From contig JADJJK010000077.1 of the NCBI GenBank assembly GCA_016706545.1, positions 209,927 to 273,926 of the forward strand: a stretch of 64,000 nucleotides of DNA, given 5' to 3'. Below the pieces are notes generated by a model that ran no database searches, was not told the DNA's origin, and saw only the letters and a list, made by a program, of their open reading frames with translations. The stretch is from Myxococcales bacterium. Its GTDB lineage: Bacteria > Myxococcota_A > Polyangia > Haliangiales > Haliangiaceae. Positions within the stretch are counted from its first letter, which is position 1, and each line of letters opens with the position of its first letter. This document shows, one piece after another, positions 59,854 through 64,000 of the stretch. The position numbers and the translations under genes were made by a program.

Positions 59854-61037
59854 AGCCCGGACCCCGTGTTGCGCAGATCGATGCGGTTGGTGGAGTACCG
59901 ATAGATGCGGTTGCCCTGCAGGGCTACCGGCAGCCCGCCGGCTTGCAGGTCCACCGCCGCGTGGTCGCCCAGGTCGTTGTTGTCGGGGCGTCCGGCGTCG
60001 ATGAAGGCCGGGGTGAACCGGCTGAAGATGCCGTCGATGTCGCGGTCCGTGCGCGCGGTCAGGCTGATGGTGAGCTGGGTGACGCGAGGGTGGTCGAGGG
60101 CGGCGAAGAAGCCAGCGCCGGTCTTGTTGTCCATGTCATCGCCCGAGTACCAGTTGTACTGGGCCAGGTCGTCCGGATCGGCGGTGTCGATGCCGGTGCT
60201 CTCGAACACCCGCGCGGCGAGCTGCAGGTCGGTGAAGCCAACCCCCAGGTCGAGCCAGTCGTTGGCCAGCAGGGCGCCGGACATGGAGACCTGCAACACG
60301 CCAAGCGCCGGGCGCCCCGGATCGATCCGATATCCCCGGGCGTGCAGGCCGTAGATCATGGTGTCCTTGGCGCCAGCCGGATCGGTGCCGTGGCGCTGCG
60401 CGGTCAGGTTGCACTGCGGCGAGTTGCTGGCGCCCCAGGGCGCGTTGGTGTCAAAGCGGATCTCGCCCGGATCGACCCGCTCGAGCAGGACCAGGCAGGC
60501 GACGGTCACCGGGATCTTGGTGTTGGCCGGCGCGCCCGTGGTCTGGGTGACGGAGATGTCGGTGGAGATGTCGGTGTTGACGACCACGGCCAGCTCGCCG
60601 GCCGCGAAGGCGGAGGAGTCATCGACGGTGATGCGGTCGTCTCCGGCGACCATGGTGAGGACCCTGGCCTGCTGCCCTGGGTTGGCGGCGAACAGGCGCA
60701 GCTCGTCTGGGCCATCGCTGGCGTTGACTATCTGGACCGGCGCGCGCGGCAGCCCCAGAAAATCGTTGGCGACCCAGAAGCCATCGGCGAGCTGAAAGCC
60801 GGCGCGCTTGACGTCTTGCTCGATCAGGTTCTGCGCCGCGGCCAAGGTGACCTGGAGCTGGGTCACCTGTTGCTGACTGCGGTACGCCGTGGACATGCGC
60901 GCGAACATCCCCAGCACCATCAGCACCATGATGGAGCTGATGGCCAGCGCGACCATCAGCTCGACGAGCGTGAAGCCGCGCTGGGCGGACCTGCCTGCGC
61001 AGGTGGCGCTCGCGTCGCGTACACGTCGGGGCTTCAT
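59850..61037 (-). CDS. PilW-like minor pilin
   Basis: 395 residues from ATG 61037, overlapping the PilV-like stop (ATGA). Prepilin site QRGFTLVELMVALAISSIMV near residue 20. The large beta-rich ectodomain includes PQCNLTAQRHGTD and LGVGFTDLQLAARVFEST, resembling PilW-type ectodomains. Part of the complex that caps or primes pili. Four translational overlaps in this operon imply tight coupling. Confidence 0.88.
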   Translation of the reverse strand: MKPRRVRDASATCAGRSAQRGFTLVELMVALAISSIMVLMVLGMFARMSTAYRSQQQVTQLQVTLAAAQNLIEQDVKRAGFQLADGFWVANDFLGLPRAPVQIVNASDGPDELRLFAANPGQQARVLTMVAGDDRITVDDSSAFAAGELAVVVNTDISTDISVTQTTGAPANTKIPVTVACLVLLERVDPGEIRFDTNAPWGASNSPQCNLTAQRHGTDPAGAKDTMIYGLHARGYRIDPGRPALGVLQVSMSGALLANDWLDLGVGFTDLQLAARVFESTGIDTADPDDLAQYNWYSGDDMDNKTGAGFFAALDHPRVTQLTISLTARTDRDIDGIFSRFTPAFIDAGRPDNNDLGDHAAVDLQAGGLPVALQGNRIYRYSTNRIDLRNTGSGL

Positions 61038-61555
61038 AGGGCTTCCCGGTTGGTGCGCAAGAACTCGAAGGCCATGGCGTGGTCGAAGCGCCCGCCGCTG
61101 AAGCCGTCGCCCGCCACGCGCGCCGCGCCATCTTCGGTCCACGACACCTCCACGCGCAGGCGGATCAGCTCCGAGCCGGTGGCCACGTCCGAGCTGAGCA
61201 TGGTGACCACGACCTGGCGGCGGTAGGTCATGCCGGCGCGGCCCGCCGAGGTGGGCAGCGTCACCGTCACCGGGGTGCCGAGCGCAGGCGCGATGTTGCC
61301 CAGCGCCGCCAGCATGTCCGGATAGCGCAGGGAGCGCAGCCACTCCATGGTGTCCTTGGCCACCGTCACCGACTCCGCGGAGCGGGCGGCGGAGTCATTG
61401 CCGCGGCCCACGCTCAGGTGCAGCGACAGCACGCCGAGCATGCCGATCGTGGTGATGGTCAGCGTGATGAGCAGCTCGAGCAACGTGAAGCCGCGCTGAC
61501 GTCGCGCGCCACCGCGCCGCCGATCTTGGTTGCCGGTCGGCGCCTGGGCCTCCAT
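61034..61555 (-). CDS. PilV-like minor pilin
   Basis: 173 residues from ATG 61555, which overlaps the stop of the PilY1-like gene by one base (TGATG). Prepilin site QRGFTLLELLITLTITTIGM at about residues 21-40. The ectodomain is short with MLSSDVATGSELIRLRVEVS and a C-terminal WTEDGAARV segment, typical of PilV. Long N-terminal basic leader (20 residues, Arg-rich) as in other myxobacterial prepilins. Confidence 0.88.
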   Translation of the reverse strand: MEAQAPTGNQDRRRGGARRQRGFTLLELLITLTITTIGMLGVLSLHLSVGRGNDSAARSAESVTVAKDTMEWLRSLRYPDMLAALGNIAPALGTPVTVTLPTSAGRAGMTYRRQVVVTMLSSDVATGSELIRLRVEVSWTEDGAARVAGDGFSGGRFDHAMAFEFLRTNREAL

Positions 61556-64000
61556 CACATCACGTCTCTCCAGCCCAGCAGGGTGAGCGGATTGGTGGTC
61601 CCGGTGGAGCTGCTGGCGCTGTCCGTGGCGCCCATGGAGCTCGAGTTGCCAGAGGCGCTGTCGCCGCCCGCGGCGGCCGCGCGCGGCGTGCCGATGCGGT
61701 TGACCTCGCCGGACATGGTGGCGAAGTAGACGGCGCCCGCGTCGCCGTACAGCGAGCCGATCAGCGCCGCGCCGAGCGCGAGCTGGAAGTCCGCGATGAA
61801 CGAGCCGTTCGCGTCGGCGTTGAGCTCCAAGGCTTCCACGGTGGAGGTGCCAGTATCGCATACCGCCGTGCCGATTTGCGCGTCGATCGTCCGGGTCAGG
61901 AACACCTGCTGCGGCGTGACCACGACGCCGCCGTAGAACTTCTCGCATCGGCCGCTGACACAGGTGCCGGTGAGCTTGGAGCGGATGGCGCCGGTGTCGG
62001 CGTAGATGGCGTAGAACTCGTTGCTGGACCCGACGGGGTAGTCCTCGAGGCCGCCGGTGCCAAAGAACAGCACCATGCGCGTGGTGGCGTCGGTGCGCGC
62101 GGCCACCGTCCCGGCGATCGGGCGCGCCGCGCCCAGCGCGCCGACCGTGCTGGCGGTAGAGAACAGGGCGTACATGGTCTTACCCTCCACCACGTCGGTG
62201 GCGATGCGCCCCATGTTGGAGTTCTCGTACCAACCGCCAGCGAGATCTGTTGCGGGGTTGAGCTTGTAGACGTACCCGCACTTGTCGGCGAACACCACGC
62301 GATCGATAAAGCCGTCGAGGCCTGGCTCGCCGGACTCCCCCGCGTCGTCGGTCTCGAAGGCGGTGAGGTCGCTGGTGAGCGGGCACTTGGCGCGGAACTT
62401 CCAGAGCTGGGCGCCGGTGGCCAGGTCGTACCCGGCGACGACGCGCCCGCGCTGGTCGAGCGTGTCGCTGTAGTCGACGCCTGTGCCGGCGACGACGACG
62501 TAGCGTTCCTGGCCGCCGAGCTGGACCCGCGCCACCACCGGCTTGGCGAAGGCGTTGCCGGCGTCGCTGTCGCCGGGCGTCGCCGACCACATGGGCTGGG
62601 GGCCCAGCACGGTCCCGGTGTCTGGATCGATCGTGCGCGTGACGTCGAGCGCGGTGATGCTCTTGCCGCCGTTGCCGCTGGCGACCACCGCGACCGTCTT
62701 CATGACGTTGCTGCCCGCGTGCCAGTCAGCCAGCGTGGGCGAGCCATCCGGATACGACGAGGTGACCACCGTGTCGGCGCTGCTGGCGCCGTGGTCGGCG
62801 ACCATCCCGGCGGCCACCGGAGATGGCACGAACGCCCACGCCTCGGTGCCGTTGCGGGCGTCGCTGATGCTGGCGGCCTTGCTGTGCAGCGCGTGGATCA
62901 TGCCGTCCTTGGAGCCAAAGATCAGCAGCGGCCAGCGCGCTTGCTCCCGGGTGATGAAGGCGTCGACCCGGCTGCGGTCGGACGAGGTGGCGTGGGCGTA
63001 CCAGGGGGGGCGCGCGGGGGCGGTCAAGATCGAGGGCGTGGCCGACTCCACGGCGCCGAGCCGGGACCGCGGGATGCCGGAGTTGCCGACGCCAAAGCGC
63101 GCGCTGCGCACCCAGCGCACCACGTTGGCCACCGTGGTCTGGTCCGCGGTGAGCATGGTGTCTCGCAACAGCGGGCTCGAGGCGTTGCTGGCGGTGAAGT
63201 CCAGGCGGACGGCGGCGTTGCGCATGGACGTGTAGATGTTGCGCGCGTCATCGTTGGTGGCGTCGAGCTTGGCGGCGGCGTCCCAGTAGGTCTGGCTCAG
63301 CGCCGCGTCGATGGCGTACATGTTGCCGCGGTTGCCAGGCTGGCGGAACGCGCCCACGTAGGTGATGCCGTCGTGAACGATGACGCCCGCGCGGTAGTGC
63401 TCGCGGGCGCGCTGGTAGTCGAACTTGGCGGCGATCTGGCGCAACACCGGGGTCACGGTGTTGGTGGAGTTCGAGCACATCACCGCCTTCCACCGGATCT
63501 CGCGCCCCACCGGACGCGGGAAGCTGACGCAGAGATCGGTCGAGCTGGAAGGGCAAGGCGTGGCCTGCACCCAGTTGGGCGGATCTTCGTTGGACATGTA
63601 GTACTTGATGGTGCCGCCGTTGAGCGTGGCGTCAGGCGTGATGCGGCCCGCGGTCACCACCATCTCGGTGCTGGTGAGGTCCTCGAGATCGAGGATCCCG
63701 GACGCCGCGTCGCCGCACGCCACGTACTTCTCCACCGCCCGGTTGGCGAACACGAAATACTTGGCGCTGTCGTTGCCGTCGGCGATCATGATGTCCGGCG
63801 TGGCCCAGGGGTCGTTGTCGTAGTTGAAGACGAAGCCCACGTCGAAGTCCGTGGCCTGGTTGGCGGCGGTGCCACGGCTGGCGATCTTGGTGCGGAACGG
63901 ATCGGCGAACGGGGCGGCGGTGCCGTTGTTCTGCCAGAACCACGCCTGGCCACCGATGTTGGTGCCGACCACCGGGAACAGGTCGTCGGTGGAGACGATG
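61555..64000 (-). CDS. PilY1-like type IV pilus adhesin, C-terminal part (continues past window)
   Basis: The frame is open to the last base, so the start lies beyond 64000; 815 codons are visible. The region around 62000-63000 is a beta-propeller of PilY1/PilC type: RWPLLIFGSKDGMIHALHSK, ALDVTRTIDPDTG, RYVVVAGTGVDYSD and the YVYKLNPATDLAGGW stretch are blade strands, with Asp/Gly-rich loops including FETDDAGESGEPGLDGF that may bind calcium. The C-terminal end carries FYGGVVVTPQQVFLTRTI. PilY1 tips the pilus, acts in adhesion and promotes assembly with the minor pilins that follow in the operon. Confidence 0.85.
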   Translation of the reverse strand, partial: IVSTDDLFPVVGTNIGGQAWFWQNNGTAAPFADPFRTKIASRGTAANQATDFDVGFVFNYDNDPWATPDIMIADGNDSAKYFVFANRAVEKYVACGDAASGILDLEDLTSTEMVVTAGRITPDATLNGGTIKYYMSNEDPPNWVQATPCPSSSTDLCVSFPRPVGREIRWKAVMCSNSTNTVTPVLRQIAAKFDYQRAREHYRAGVIVHDGITYVGAFRQPGNRGNMYAIDAALSQTYWDAAAKLDATNDDARNIYTSMRNAAVRLDFTASNASSPLLRDTMLTADQTTVANVVRWVRSARFGVGNSGIPRSRLGAVESATPSILTAPARPPWYAHATSSDRSRVDAFITREQARWPLLIFGSKDGMIHALHSKAASISDARNGTEAWAFVPSPVAAGMVADHGASSADTVVTSSYPDGSPTLADWHAGSNVMKTVAVVASGNGGKSITALDVTRTIDPDTGTVLGPQPMWSATPGDSDAGNAFAKPVVARVQLGGQERYVVVAGTGVDYSDTLDQRGRVVAGYDLATGAQLWKFRAKCPLTSDLTAFETDDAGESGEPGLDGFIDRVVFADKCGYVYKLNPATDLAGGWYENSNMGRIATDVVEGKTMYALFSTASTVGALGAARPIAGTVAARTDATTRMVLFFGTGGLEDYPVGSSNEFYAIYADTGAIRSKLTGTCVSGRCEKFYGGVVVTPQQVFLTRTIDAQIGTAVCDTGTSTVEALELNADANGSFIADFQLALGAALIGSLYGDAGAVYFATMSGEVNRIGTPRAAAAGGDSASGNSSSMGATDSASSSTGTTNPLTLLGWRDVM

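Overview
The window looks like chromosome from a very GC-rich, Gram-negative predatory or social bacterium, most likely a myxobacterium (Myxococcota). The reasons are the strong G/C third-position bias, two Ser/Thr kinases (one fused to an AAA ATPase and TPRs), a TPR-like partner beside the second kinase, a DUF4388 protein, many low-similarity lipoproteins with Big_5 or FG-GAP modules, and a type IV minor-pilin cluster. No rRNA, tRNA or CRISPR array was recognised. The assignment is by gene style, not by a marker gene.

Layout. 1-2.2 kb: an M16 peptidase pair (the first cut by the window edge). 2.4-9.5 kb: a tightly overlapping run of an FAD oxidoreductase, an acetoacetate-decarboxylase-like protein and a large kinase/ATPase/TPR regulator split by a frameshift. 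9.5-13.6 kb: a decayed fragment, a retropepsin-like lipoprotein divergent from a PadR regulator with a palindrome between them, and two orphan lipoproteins. 13.6-15.3 kb: a graveyard of defence genes (AAA ATPase, S8 peptidase, HsdS, DUF1016 nuclease) ending in an IS3-type transposase remnant. 15.3-20.1 kb: an FG-GAP repeat lipoprotein, then a frameshifted kinase and its TPR partner. 20.2-20.6 kb: a small zinc-ribbon protein gene interrupted by an in-frame TGA followed by a SECIS-like hairpin. 20.9-25.5 kb: prfC, clpS, clpA. 25.8-29.9 kb: a four-copy DUF4388/peptidoglycan-binding protein with a globin, then small lipoprotein and membrane genes. 30-34.6 kb: polysaccharide-type genes (a Gfo/Idh/MocA-epimerase fusion, a glycosyltransferase, a NodB deacetylase) and a haem lipoprotein. 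35.1-42.8 kb: a DUF4091 lipoprotein, an OmpW-like porin, a giant Ig-like lipoprotein and a COG2509-type flavoprotein. 42.9-44.6 kb: a tandem array of about 240-bp palindrome-rich repeats abutting a REP-associated tyrosine transposase (RAYT). 44.7-52.0 kb: M1 aminopeptidase, peroxiredoxin and a complete BMP-type nucleoside ABC transporter. 52.1-59.2 kb: an exopolysaccharide locus with two Wzz-type proteins, a BY-kinase-like ATPase, a glycosyltransferase, a STAS/HATPase partner-switch pair, and a divergent sugar transferase and Wza-like lipoprotein. 59.3-64 kb: minor pilins and a PilY1-like protein running off the end.

How the genes fit together. The 52-59 kb genes form one surface-polysaccharide unit: the sugar transferase starts the lipid-linked chain, Wzz proteins and the ATPase control length, the Wza-like lipoprotein exports it, and the RsbV/RsbW-like pair at the head of the minus-strand operon probably ties it to a stress or developmental signal. 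Type IV pilus genes lie directly beside it.

The points most worth a second look are the candidate selenoprotein at 20236-20616, the RAYT with its palindromic repeat array at 42897-44585, and the collapsed defence island at 13651-15274. Several otherwise intact genes are broken by small indels (about 5.9, 9.6, 14.66, 18.33 and 58.20 kb). That could be draft-assembly error or real decay, and it weakens any claim resting on a single broken codon.
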